Shown here in pieces: positions 22,376 through 33,505 of a stretch of 64,000 nucleotides of DNA (its first letter is position 1; each line of letters starts with the position of its first letter). The DNA is taken from positions 248,001 through 312,000 of the forward strand of contig NJPS01000038.1 of NCBI GenBank assembly GCA_002946415.1, in the 5' to 3' direction. Below the pieces are notes generated by a model, which searched no databases, was not told where the DNA came from, and saw only the letters and a list, made by a program, of their open reading frames with translations. A program made the position numbers and the translations under genes. Source of the stretch: Rutstroemia sp. NJR-2017a BVV2 (lineage: Eukaryota; Ascomycota; Leotiomycetes; Helotiales; Rutstroemiaceae).

Positions 22376-22878
22376 TATAAATGGTGCATTGAAATATCTA
22401 ACGGATATGCGCAGAAGTTTAAGTAGAATTGCAGTTGATGTGAGCGCAAGCGCAGTAAATCAGTGCGTTGAAGAAGTAAGTCTGGTTGAGTGTGTAAGTT
22501 GAAAGGTGAGGTGGGTTGGAAATAGAATTTTGATTCATCGGCGAGCAGCCACAGGATAGAGTACGGCAGGTTGTGTGGCGAAGAAAGTGGAGGATGGAGG
22601 GTTAGTGAATGAGGTGAGAAGCAAGTAGTGAATTTGTACGGGAGGCGAAGGTATCAGTTGGGAGAAGACCATCGTCTAAAAAGCTGAACTGATAGTCAAG
22701 TAAGGGACTTCACCTTCCCGCAGTATGGATGTATCACCTTACCAGGTACATTGAAAACAAAGTGGTAACATGCTTTCACTTACAGAGTTCTGTCATGAAT
22801 ATTACATATATATATCCTTTAATTTTGACCCTCCGGGTATCATCCTAAATATCCACACCCAGAAGAACACTTCAGTGC
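22376..22878. other. Intergenic region upstream of the 1108-aa gene
   Basis: About 500 bases between two minus-strand genes. It serves as promoter of the 1108-residue gene and 3' flank of the glucosyltransferase-like gene. An alternating TA run (ATATATATAT) is present near 22805. No coding sequence seen. Confidence 0.4.
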
Positions 22879-25800
22879 TCAAGCACTCGAAGAAGGACCG
22901 CCTTGACCACTCTTTAAACTCGCCTCAATAGCCTGTCTGAAAGCCTCTTCATCAGCATCACTACTTAATGCTTCTTTCTCCTTTTTCTTCCCTTCAAGCA
23001 TCTTTCTATGTTCTTCTTCAGCAAGACTTTGTTTCTTTACATACTCCAACACGATCTCCTCTTCAGTCATACCACCATGGGGTGCCTGCGCTTCGGACTC
23101 TTCTTTCGATCGTTGTATGGCAGCTTTCATTTCTTCGTCATCTTCATCCTCGTTATCCTGAAGGCTGATATGTGGTACATGCTCCGTATGTTCAGTTTCC
23201 TTTGCCGCACCCATCTGATAATGGCGTAGACTCTCCTGGATCGCCTTAGCAAGCATTTCCTGATGTTCCGCGTCCTCGTCATCAGGAGCTTTAGAGCCTT
23301 CAGCGTCAGCTCGACTTGCAGCAATACTAGCTTGTATCGCGCGGTCAAGCGTTTCTTGATCAGACAGCTGCGAGCTTTGACCACCCTGAAGCTCTCGGAC
23401 ACTGGCCCTGATCGCACGTTCTATCATTTGATCTTCTTCGGCATTCCCACGAGATGTAGCGGCCACAGAAGCGTGAATAGCCTCCTCGAAGTCTGGATGA
23501 CCACCTCCATGACTAGTGGTAGCGTGAATAACAGGAGAATGTTGCAAGGGGCGATGTTCATGGCTGTGTGGTGAAGCTCGACGACAGAAAATACACCTAT
23601 GATGACTGGTGCTTGGATTCTTGTTGTGCTCAGCTTCACGCTTGACCTTTCTGTCTTCATGAAGTTTTTTCCTCTCATCAAAAGTAAGATGTCGTGTCTG
23701 GAGGAAGCCTTTGGGTGAAAGATGACCAGAGTTTTGACCGTCAGGTCCGTCTTCATGGAGTTTTTGCTGGACGTTCTGGTATTCAGATTTATGTTCATGC
23801 CACCTTCGTATGATATCCGCTCGTTCTTCGGGATTGCACTTTTGTGCGTCTTCGTAGCCTTGAGCCGTCCTTGCGGCGATAATATAGTTGATCGCACTAG
23901 AGCCGAAGATCTTTTTGATCTCTTTGTTGATACCCATGAACGTGTAACCAGGTAACCCCCATATAGCTGGAAGTAGAAGTCAGTAATGACGCAGCAACAG
24001 AAAAAAATATCACAGAACTTACCTGCTCCCGGTTTAAGCACCAACCCTCCAATACCTTTACCGATACCCTTCAAAAGACCAGCAGCACCTTCCTTCTCAG
24101 CTCCACGCATGGGCTGGGTAATAAGTCCGGTGATACCGTCGTACATTCCGTAACCGAATTCCTTCTCATTGTTAGCACTACTCCAAATTATAGCAAAGTG
24201 TAACACACCTTTCCCGCAGCCTTCAAACCACTTTGGAAGTCCGTAACCTTGGCCTGTGGTCGAACAGTATCATCGCCATACAACTTCGGAGCATTGTGAA
24301 AGCCACGAGCGATACCTAGCGTAAAGTCCATAGGCGACTTCATGCCAGCTCCAACGATACGTGAAATGCCTTTCCCTGCTCCTATTGCATTCTCGAGAGT
24401 CAATTTTGAAGGATCGAATCCCTTGGGAGTGGCAGCTCCTGACATAGAACCGTAGTGCTGTTGCATATGATTCTTTATTCCTTCGCTAAATGTAGTCGCA
24501 TGCTTCATACCAGGACTTGGCACATCGGGTATAGAATCTATACTAGATAATGGCGTGGTAGGAGTTGCTGGTTCGGAGTAATTATGGTTGCTTTCGTAAG
24601 AAGTTTTGGCCGACGATTCCGATGCTTGTTGCAGACTGGCATTAACTGAGCGCAGTGACTGTTCATCTAGAGTGGAAGGTCCATGAGACCGATTTGGCAC
24701 TGTTGACTTAGGTGTAGCGGAAGTAGAGCCGGATGAGTCTCTACTGTGTGCGTGTTCTTCTTTCTTATTCCTCACTGTCTTGAAAATCTCGATTGGGAAA
24801 TCAGCAACACCCATGCCAAGACTAGCTATCGTTCCAATCAATGCCGATGCTCCTCCAGATATTGGATCCCAGGGGCCATCGTCTGTCTCGTACTCTTTCG
24901 GACGATACCTAGAATCATTAGTTACTGTGAGTATATATAGTGGTGCTACAACTTACATCTTCAAGTCGGCAAAACTAATGAGGTTTTCACTAGCAAGGAC
25001 ATTCGCGGCCAAGGCACTCAGCTTGGTCTGAGTGCGTTTGATTCTCCAAACTGCTACTCTGGACGGCACGAGTGAACATCTCATATTATCGAAATCCAGG
25101 TTATCGTGAAAGCTCTTCGCGCCGCACTCAGTACCTTTCTCTTCCTTGATGCGTTCTCCGAGCTCCTGTGCCTTCGCTAATGTCTCGGGTTTCAGTGCTT
25201 CGGTGATAGCAGCTGCAAGCTTGTCGGCAGTGAGTTGCTTGTAAGGAATTGGAGGTGGTCCTGCTCCAGCTCTAGCAATCATAGCGCCCCAGAATGGCTG
25301 ATCACCAAAGAACGGCACGACTACTGTAGGTCGTCCTAATGCAATACCAGCTGCGGTAGTACCAGCACCTCCATGGTGCACAACACAAGAAACATGCTTG
25401 AATAGCCAGTCATGAGGAACATTGCCCAGCATGAATACACCATCAGGCTTGTCAAGATCATCGGCGCCAAGACCTCCCCAACCTTTCGATACCAAAGCAC
25501 GAATGCCAGCTTTCTTCACGGCTTCGAAAATCATGTTCGTCATGCCATTCGGGTCATCGACTACGATTGAACCAAATCCAATATAAACTGGTGGAGGACC
25601 AGCGGCGAGGAATGCTGCTAGATCTGGATCAGGCGTAAATGACGACGCTAAAGATAAGAAGTAAAACCCAGAAATTGATATATGCTTGCCCCAATCCTTT
25701 GGTTTGGGAATGAGTGCCGGTGACCTATAGTTTATCAGTTCTGGGGCAGTAACCGGTATTCTTTAGAAGCTTACCAGCAGTATGTATACGGAACGCGGAG

Positions 25801-27120
25801 ACGGGTCAACATTCCAGGAGCCCAAATCAAACTGATAGGATCAAGTCCCAAAGCCCTCTCTCTAAAGCGATTGATCACGTCTCCGAGTCCCTGCCATGTC
25901 ATCATTTCAACAAGTGCATAAGAAATAAAGTTGGTCATGTTCACATCCGCGTTGGATGACTGAATATTTGCTAAGGGGTGAGGGAAAGACTGCGTAGGCG
26001 ACCAAGGCATTCTGAAGATTCGTTAGTTGAAGTGCAATTTGGTAGGAACAGGAGCATACATACGTGAACATCATGTGTAAGGGTATACCAAGTTTTTCCG
26101 CAATATGAATATGTGCAAAACTAGGTGGGTTGGCAATAATCGCATCCGCAATGAAAGGTCTCTCTGTCGGATTCGTATCCATATGGATGCCCGCACCAAG
26201 GCCTAGAGATATCTGAGATCCAGACTGAATAGGGGCAGGTCCCGTACCATCTCCAGCTTCGATGCAAGATCTCCAACACCCCAAGACAATCTCCTCCATA
26301 CCCTTTCTCCTCTTTCCCACGTCACCACTTTTCAAAGAATCGAATCCTGGCATGAGACCCGGATTCTTCACCATGAATGCCATTAACTCAGAAGGATCAC
26401 CGCCAATACTGAAAAACTCCAACCCATTTTCTTCGACAAATCCTTTGAATGTCGGGTGCGTTGCCAAACGTACACGATGTCCATAGGTAGCTTTCAATGT
26501 CTTACCAAGGGCAACGAAAGGCTGTACGTCTCCCCTCGAGCCAACCACATGTATAACGACATTGAGTTGTGGTGGTGGTGTCTGACCTGGTAATCCTCCA
26601 AGGGCAGGTGGTAGATATCCGGGCGGAAGCGGGGTAGCATCCTCTTGCGCAACGATAGAAAGCTGACTTCTCAAGGCTGGGACTAGCAGATCAGACAGTT
26701 TTCGTGTCTTCTGGTTGATATTTATATTGACTCGACCATCATCTGTCACCTTTGCGTTTGTATCGAAGCCGTCTTGGCTGAGTTCTAGCTCGTCATGTTT
26801 ATTCCCGTATGCAGGTGGCGGTTCTCTGGATTCGTTTGAGTAAGTATTGGGAACTTCCAATCGTGATGGCCGAGGTGCACTGAAAGGTTTGGGTTTATTA
26901 GCCAGATTCCTAATTCAAATATGAGAGAATTGTATACGAACGAAGAAGATGATGGCTCTGCCGCAGAAGCTCCTACCATGGAGGCATGCTGCCTGGTTTG
27001 CCTCCTTTCAACTGGGGACATATCCTCGTCCTCAAAATTGCCATAGATTGCCGCCTCGGCTTGTGCGATCAACGCAGAGGGCACAGCTCCTTCACCAGAT
27101 TTGTTATTTTCGTTCGTCAT
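22879..27120 (-). CDS. Sterol-glucosyltransferase-like protein with Vps13-like and UIM segments, 1308 aa, 7 exons
   Basis: Exons 27120-26942, 26879-26064, 26011-25775, 25724-24957, 24908-24209, 24161-24023 and 23966-22879 join in frame; the first donor is the less usual GTTCGT. Residues about 110-560 form a GT-B glycosyltransferase of the Atg26/UgtA type: VVGSRGDVQPFVALGK at the start of the N-lobe, and HHGGAGTTAAG ... PTVVVPFFGDQPFWG as the UDP-sugar signature. No PH or GRAM domain precedes it. After it come segments resembling the Vps13 C-terminal region (GKEFGYGMYDGITGLITQP, GIGGLVLKPGAAIWGLPGY), then a coiled region with CxxC. Six UIM-like motifs lie at about 1103-1118, 1125-1139, 1150-1164, 1182-1196, 1222-1237 and 1285-1299. 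Likely transfers glucose to a sterol or lipid; ubiquitin binding is inferred. Confidence 0.88.
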
Positions 27121-28387
27121 ATTGATGCACTATCTGCTCATATATCTGAGGTGTTAGTTGCGGGATGGTATCCCAGTATCAGCAATTTATAGCTCCCATT
27201 AGATAGCTGGAGTCTCGGAGCGCGAGAATAGTCCGACGAGACGATGGGTTGTAACTTCGGTGTATTTCTGTCGTAAATGTTGTTCTGGAATGTCTATTTG
27301 TATAGGGGTAGGATAAGATAAGGCAGGAATACCCCTCTACTGCAATGATGACGATGGTGTCAGGGGGTATAGAGTGAACGTGAATGTGAACGTGAATCTG
27401 CCAGGATGCAAACCGAGAACCCGCGGGTATAAGAAGCCAAGAATATGGCCACATGCAAGCGCAATTGACAAAACAAGAAAACAAGATAAAATGAAAGAGT
27501 AGTCCATCAAGTTATATGCTTGGTGGGACAACACTGGGGTACCTGACCCAGGCCATCATCACAAGCTCGAAATGGCGCCAGCATCCGACCGACCTCCAGA
27601 CGGGATTGCTTATTCAACGATATTAAAACTCAAATAGAACGATCAATTCCTCAGCTGTCATTCACCTGCTAATAATCGCGCTGCATTCATATCCACGAGC
27701 GCTTTGCCTCTAGTAGCAAATGGCCCCTCGTTCGAGAGCTTATTTGGTGTGAGAAATGGGGAAAAGGGAGAAAAGTAGCTCTCCGTCCGTAGAAATTGTC
27801 TGGAGATAAGGCAGCATGCATATGTGGCTTGATTTGTATGGACTGTGGCTGTGGCCAGCTTACGAGCTAGTCCAATATCAAGATGAGGCTACACCAAAAC
27901 ATGGGAGTGTAGATTATATACTTTATACAAAAACTTGTTCATTAATCAATTATCCGCTTACTGAGCGGTGCTAAATACTTAAGGCAGTTAGTATAGACTG
28001 CTATGAAGTGCAGTAACCCTGTCCGTGAGTTGAGAACCCCAGCGAGTTATGGAAGAGGAGCTAAGCTTCTCAAAATCTGACAGTGGTAGGAATGAACTGG
28101 TGTAGAAAAGGAGCTCAAAGTAGAGCGTTCGTAGTGACTACCTCTGCGCATGAGCGGGGCTTGCAGGTGAAGATTATGTATGTGACTGTCAAGTAAAGTA
28201 AACTCCAAACGAGTAATGGCCCATCAATTCTTTTGCCCCCCTAAATGCTTATAATACAAGAGCATCCCAAATATCCGTCAACATCGAGAAACCCTGAAGC
28301 CACATGGCCTGTTTGTGCATGCTCCCTCCTGCAAGCAGACTTCAATTCCACCCTCGACCCCAGCTCCAACTTCGTGAACGTCAAAAT
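27121..28387. other. Intergenic region upstream of the glucosyltransferase-like gene
   Basis: About 1.27 kb containing the promoter of the minus-strand glucosyltransferase-like gene and the 3' flank of Sec61 beta. A short GAACGTGAATGTGAACGTGAA repeat-like tract lies near 27375-27395. No credible gene. Confidence 0.45.
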
Positions 28388-29253
28388 TTAAGAAGAGAAT
28401 TTGCGGGTGACCTTTGCGATAACTATAGAGTTGTGGTTAGCCAGATACGAATTAGAATTGTAAGGAGAGAGGGTGTCTTACTGTGCAGCGCAACGACACT
28501 GAAGATGAAAACTAAAGAGAGAACCAATACGACAACAGGATCAACCTTCAATCCTGGAGACTCATCGGTGTAAAGTCCTAGACACAATATGTTAGCAATG
28601 ATTCCGTAATCATAATCCGCATATGTTGACAAGTATATGATTCGTCAGAGAAGTACTCTTGAGGGCGAACATAATCGTGATGTAGAAGTAGCCGTTTGCG
28701 CGCCAATGGTCGAAAGGACGTAGAATCGGACTTTATGCAGGGGCCGAATAGTAATCGTCCGTAATCTTATTCCATCTCAATTGCGCCCCCAGCTGGCCAG
28801 CAAGCATGCAGTGAACAAAAGAACCAGAGAGGCCGTCCCTCCATTTACCCCAAGCCCCGAAGCCTACGCAATCCACTAAAAAGAAAATGCCACATACTCA
28901 ACATAGTACTGCTGCTTCCACCCGCACCCGCCGCTCTTGTAGAGCTTGGTCTAGCATTGGCGACCTTGTCTTTCTGATCCGCAGCCGCACGTCGTCGAAT
29001 AGCAGTCTTTGGTCCTCCAGGAGGAGTAGGCGACGAAGGTCTACCTGAAGCAGCTGCTACAGGCGAGTTGACGGGAGAGGCAGATCTTGGGGAAGACTAT
29101 ATGCACCATCATGAGCAATTAGCACAACTGCGAACGGTATGTTATGCGAAGGAAACTGTAGAAATGTATAAAGAGGTACATCATAAACACAATAATATCA
29201 TTGCTCTAGAATTTGCGCCGGGTTTGAGAAATTTGAGAAGGCTACATTACCAT
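28388..29253 (-). CDS. sbh1: Sec61 complex beta subunit (Sbh1-like), 110 aa, 4 exons
   Basis: Exons 29253-29251 (only the ATG), 29096-28898, 28577-28482 and 28422-28388 join in frame. The product starts MSSPRSASPVNSP, has the family motif PGGPKTAIRRRAAADQKDK, then a tail anchor GLKVDPVVVLVLSLVFIFSVVALH ending IIAKVTRKFSS. Sec61 beta is a small tail-anchored subunit of the ER protein-conducting channel and guides cotranslational translocation. The length matches fungal Sbh1. The first intron starts directly after the initiator codon (ATG then GTAATG), with a TGCTAAT branch site. A six-frame scan shows only the membrane exon, so this gene is easy to miss. Confidence 0.95.
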
Positions 29254-30146
29254 TGTGAGAGGATATTATTATTTAGAAGGCGATAAGAACAATTGACACG
29301 TCGAAGGACTAGTGGAGGAATTGAATTGTGAGGGAAAGAAGAGAAAGTGTGATGTTATCGCCAAAACCTCTTTAATGATGAGCTGGTCCAAATTGTCAAA
29401 GGACAGATTCTAAGGAGCGATTCGGCTCGGCAATCACGCTAAAATAAACCCCGACCTCCAGAATGGAGAAATAGCTAAGCCAGGCGCACTTTCATCCGAT
29501 TTCACTTGGAAGGTAATATCAAGGTTGAGAATGTGGTTTTGAGTTATCTTACAATTTATGATGATACAAGTACATTGCTATATTATTATTATTTACCCAG
29601 AGTAAAGTATTTACAAAGAAGTTGTAAAGGTCGTATGGAATCGTTTCATTTTGGTTTTTGGTTTATTTGACGAATGCCATCTTTCAAAGCATCCACGAAC
29701 GTCGACTATAATGTGTTTGATACATGAGCAGCTTCGCGCACATAGCATACCCCAAGAGAATTTTAATGAAGTTAAAGGTGGACAAATGAAATGTCGAATA
29801 TGCGTCTGCCCAAAGTGCCTGAGTACTTGCTGGCCAGGAAAAGAATGTGACAGGCGGGTATGTATGCCTTGCGCTTCGCCGCTCCGATTTGTTTTGTGCT
29901 CCGCTGAGGTTGATGATGTCCCATATTCCAGCTGCGAAGGTTTGGCCCTGTTGTCGATGATATGGTTTTTCTAACAACTTCGTCCCATCCCCAGCATCCA
30001 CGCGCCTTCCTGCATTAAGGCTGAGCCAGCACGCCGGCCCATTATATAGATTAAACAGTACATTCTACAATGAAACCAAAGGTATCAACCGAACGCCTTC
30101 CGCTATGATATCAAGCGTATTGCATGCAGAAATGCACTGCACTGCC
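29254..30146. other. Intergenic region between Sec61 beta and Psr1-like genes
   Basis: About 0.9 kb holding the Sec61 beta promoter and the 3' flank of the phosphatase gene. An AT-rich run (TTATTATTATTATTT) is near 29580-29595. The overlapping open frames at 29651-30001 on both strands have no family match that I recognise. Confidence 0.4.
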
Positions 30147-32130
30147 CTACAGCGTAACATCAAGAACTAAACTGACATCTCGGACCTGCGAGCCGGCCAA
30201 ATCTTCAAGAACGGGAATGAGATCCAAGAGCTCGTTGTCGTGAGCATCTGAGAACCAACTGCTGATAGGAACAGCATGTTGTGGGTGGAAGATATAAGAT
30301 GTTGGAGAGTTGTCAATGATGATGGTCTCTCGTAAATCGCGACCAACTTGGGAAAGATCTTTCACATAATTTCCTTGATGGTTGTAACAACTTTCGCGGA
30401 ACAGTCGATGGTGGACGACATGATGAATATCGAGCTGGTCAAGAAGTGGGTCCCCGTACTGTGCATTGTTAGAATAAGAGCTTGCAAGACAGATGAAAGA
30501 TACGCTTACCTTTGATACTGAAGCTGTAAACACAACAACTTCGTACAGTTCGCCCACACGCTTCATGAATTGATCAACACCTGGTCGCTTGATCACGTAT
30601 ACATTATGGTACTGTCCTTCAATCTCCACAGGGATAGTGAAATCTGCTTGGTGTAAAATCTGATGATAGTTAGCTCATGTGTCAATTGGCAAATCTGAGA
30701 CTGCATGCTCACCTTAAAACTACTATGGACTAAAGTCTCATCCAAATCAAGAACCAGACACTTTTTGCCCTTGAACCTTGGTGTGATTGGTGGTAGGAGC
30801 CATTGTTGTTTTTGCTCCACAGGCTCCGGAGAAATAACCTCTTCGCTTACGTTGCTCGTAGGAATTTGAGGTACTGGCGGTGGAGGAGGTAGAGTTGCCT
30901 GTGCTACTGTGGGCTCATCCTTGGGAAGCGGAAGTGGCGCCTCATCCTTGTCTGTGATCGCGGAATCCACGTCTGTCATCTTCTCGTCTCCCTCTCCATC
31001 TTTCTTTGCGAGCTCAGCATCCGAAGAGCTAGCAGCAATGGCTGCATCCGTTTGTGGTGGCCCTTCTACAGATACCGAGGGATTCACAGGCTCATCTTGA
31101 AAGTTTTCCACTTCTGGAACGGCGGGTAAGTCGGGCAATGGGTCATCGCGAGTGGTTCCCAGTGGCCGGCTCAGTCCCCCATTAGCATCGGATGATGACG
31201 CTTCGGCTGGCGCAGTAACAGAAGGGACTGCAGGGTCATGTTTCTCATCTCCGGCCTCGGCTTCTTTTTGCTGCTGTGGTTGTTGAAGAGGCTCCTTCTC
31301 AGTTTGTGGTTGCGCAACTGCACTATTATTTTGGCCCATCTTGCTTGGATCGGGTCTGCTAGCCGTAGATGGACGACCCAGTCCAAATTTAGACACCTTA
31401 TGCGCAGGCACTGGAGCATAATTTGGCTCCAAGGAGTTGGCGTTATCGGGAGCTCCACAACACAACAGTGAAAGGAAGCTCTTCTTCTTTTTGGGTTGAC
31501 GAACTGAAGGTGCGTCGGGAACTGCAGGATTTTGAGGCCCCGAAGCTCCAGCAGAATTACCAGGTGATTTTATCGACATTTTGCTGCTTGCAGTACTCCC
31601 ATTCCGCCTCCGCCCAAGAAAGCTATTCTTCGACTCCTTAGATCGCCCACTTATACTCTCTCTGGGATCGCTCGCAGTTGCTCCACTTAGTCCGGTAGAA
31701 GTCGGTGAAGGTTGTATTTTGTGGGAAGATGATCTAGACGGAACCTGTAACAAGCCTCTTTGTTTTTTAGGCGTTTCTAGTGCGTCGCCAGCTCGTGCTT
31801 GGTCTTTTTCGACGTTGGTGCTCGACTCAGCGGTATTATCGGAGTCCTCTGTGGTCGCAGTATTTTGAGCTGTCGATGGTTGAGTAGAGGAACTGGGTGG
31901 CTGGGGAACTGCTGTGACTATTGTTACTGTTAGCTATGCGGATCTCGACAACCATTGTACTTTTTTTAAAACTCTTCGCTTTAAGGTATTTCTGTGATGG
32001 ACAGTTCCTTATACGGGAGGTACATACGATTAGATGTATCGAGGGTAGGTGGTTTAATTCCTTTCGTACCTTCCAACGCAAATGAGCGGCTAAGATCTTG
32101 CTCAGTCGGCTGAGCTATCTCATTACTCAT
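30147..32130 (-). CDS. Psr1/NIF-type HAD phosphatase, 589 aa, 4 exons
   Basis: Exons 32130-32028, 31917-30713, 30659-30510 and 30458-30147 join in frame. The C-terminal 190 residues are an FCP1/SCP-like phosphatase domain: [16 protein letters not shown] has the DxDxT nucleophile motif at 425-429, [20 protein letters not shown] follows, and [10 protein letters not shown] carries the metal-binding aspartate; the end [10 protein letters not shown] is usual. The N-terminal 400 residues are Ser/Pro/Ala-rich and disordered. Yeast Psr1/Psr2 are plasma-membrane phosphatases in the sodium and general stress response, held by N-terminal palmitoylation; here a [13 protein letters not shown] patch at about 180-189 could do the same job internally. 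Nem1 is a less likely alternative as no transmembrane segment is seen. Confidence 0.92.
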
Positions 32131-33264
32131 CGAGGGCAATTCGATGTGGTGACGGACCTTTACAATTGAAGGTCCCGGTATGTACGATACAATCTATCGA
32201 AGGGATCGCGTTATCTTTGCAACGCGTTGATTGATTCGGTCGAGGTTCCTAATCGCTGTTTATAAGATTAACCTCCTATCTATTACCGTTGCGCGACAGG
32301 CAGGCAATGCGATGACGAATTATCGGTGAGGACAATTGATTGAGCGCAAACAATGCAGGTTGAGCAATTGTTGGAGGCGACGAAGGGTAGAAAGTTGGGG
32401 GGTTTTTACTTACAATCAACAACATGCAAAGGCTCCTACAGGAGGAAATCAAAAAGAGCGGCCTGGTGAGATGGGTCGAGGAGGATGTCGATAATAAGAT
32501 GGGACTTCCAGGACCTTTATTAGCGAGATTGGATTGCGCTTAGCTTCAGTAGGCAATAGTAAGATTGAAGATGGCAGCACAAGAGACTCTTCTCCCACTT
32601 CTTTCTAAGACGTTTTAACTGTTTTGAGAGAGCTCTGGAGAAAATGGGAGCCGGTGCCCGGTACTGTGCTGTATGTTGTAAGACCTGGTCGTTTCGACGC
32701 AGAAATGAGGCGTGAGGCGAGAAGCAGCGAAAAACAGCTTCCAATCACTAATGACATAAATGGTATCTTTGGTATCTTTTGTACCTATGAATACTTGAAG
32801 ACTGGAGCACTTCGGCCAGATGGTATCGTATCATATGGATGGATGGCAGTTATCTGACTTTATTGGTGAAAAAATATATGGCAATTCTTTTCGTGGTGAA
32901 GCTGTGGTAGGGTACAGTTCGTTTGTAGGTATGGAACCTAATGTGCGAAGCATACGGAGTCTGTGGATGGTCTGTAATTGTATGTAATGATGGAGCCGGG
33001 AGAATAAAGCAATAAAGCCTATTGGTGACCGAGATTGCTGTATGGAGCAGACGAAGAGGGAGTGAGGCCGAGAGGTGTGTGGCAGGTGGCTGTGAAGGGG
33101 AGTCAGCTACAACTTGCCTACAAGCAGGTATTTCGGGTCGTAAGTCGTGCAACCAAGCAGAACTACCGGTCCGGGTGTCTAAATATGATCAAGAGGACAG
33201 AACTGAGAGGCGAAAAGAATTAATCAGGTAAGAGAGCGAAGAAGAATGGCCCAAAATCTTACAG
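32131..33264. other. Intergenic region upstream of the Psr1-like gene
   Basis: About 1.1 kb with the promoter of the minus-strand phosphatase gene and no supported coding sequence. Short open frames near 32520-32860 overlap on both strands. It ends at the LTR-like element. Confidence 0.4.
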
Positions 33265-33505
33265 TGTCGACTCGGGGGGCCGACTCCCGTTCTATATAGA
33301 GTTACATCGAGAGCTCGTCCTACCTATTACATACCTAGGTCCTCCTACACTACAGACCAAAGCCTACAGCAGGTATCAAGCAAGCAGGTATCAAGCAAGC
33401 AGCAACGGTCATCAGCCATACACACACTCACTCGCACCCACCTAGTACTCTGGTAGTCCTTCGCTATACTTACCACTAGATTTTAGCTTCGCCGTTGGGT
33501 CGACA
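33265..33505. mobile_element. LTR-like element, 241 bp, probable solo or orphan LTR
   Basis: Starts TGTCGACTCGGGG and ends GGGTCGACA, giving the TG...CA ends and a 7-bp terminal inverted repeat (TGTCGAC/GTCGACA) expected of a retrotransposon LTR. It holds a TATA-like TCTATATAGAG near 33290 and a direct repeat of an AGCAGGTATCAAGCA-type unit at 33368-33402. I found no second copy in the window and no clear flanking 5-bp duplication, so it is either a solo LTR or the 5' LTR of an element whose interior is degraded. Orientation is not certain. Confidence 0.6.

Noticed and set aside
32080..32130. TAGCTCAGC...GAGC string resembling a tRNA A box
   Set aside because: It lies within the first coding exon of the phosphatase gene and there is no matching B box or acceptor stem.
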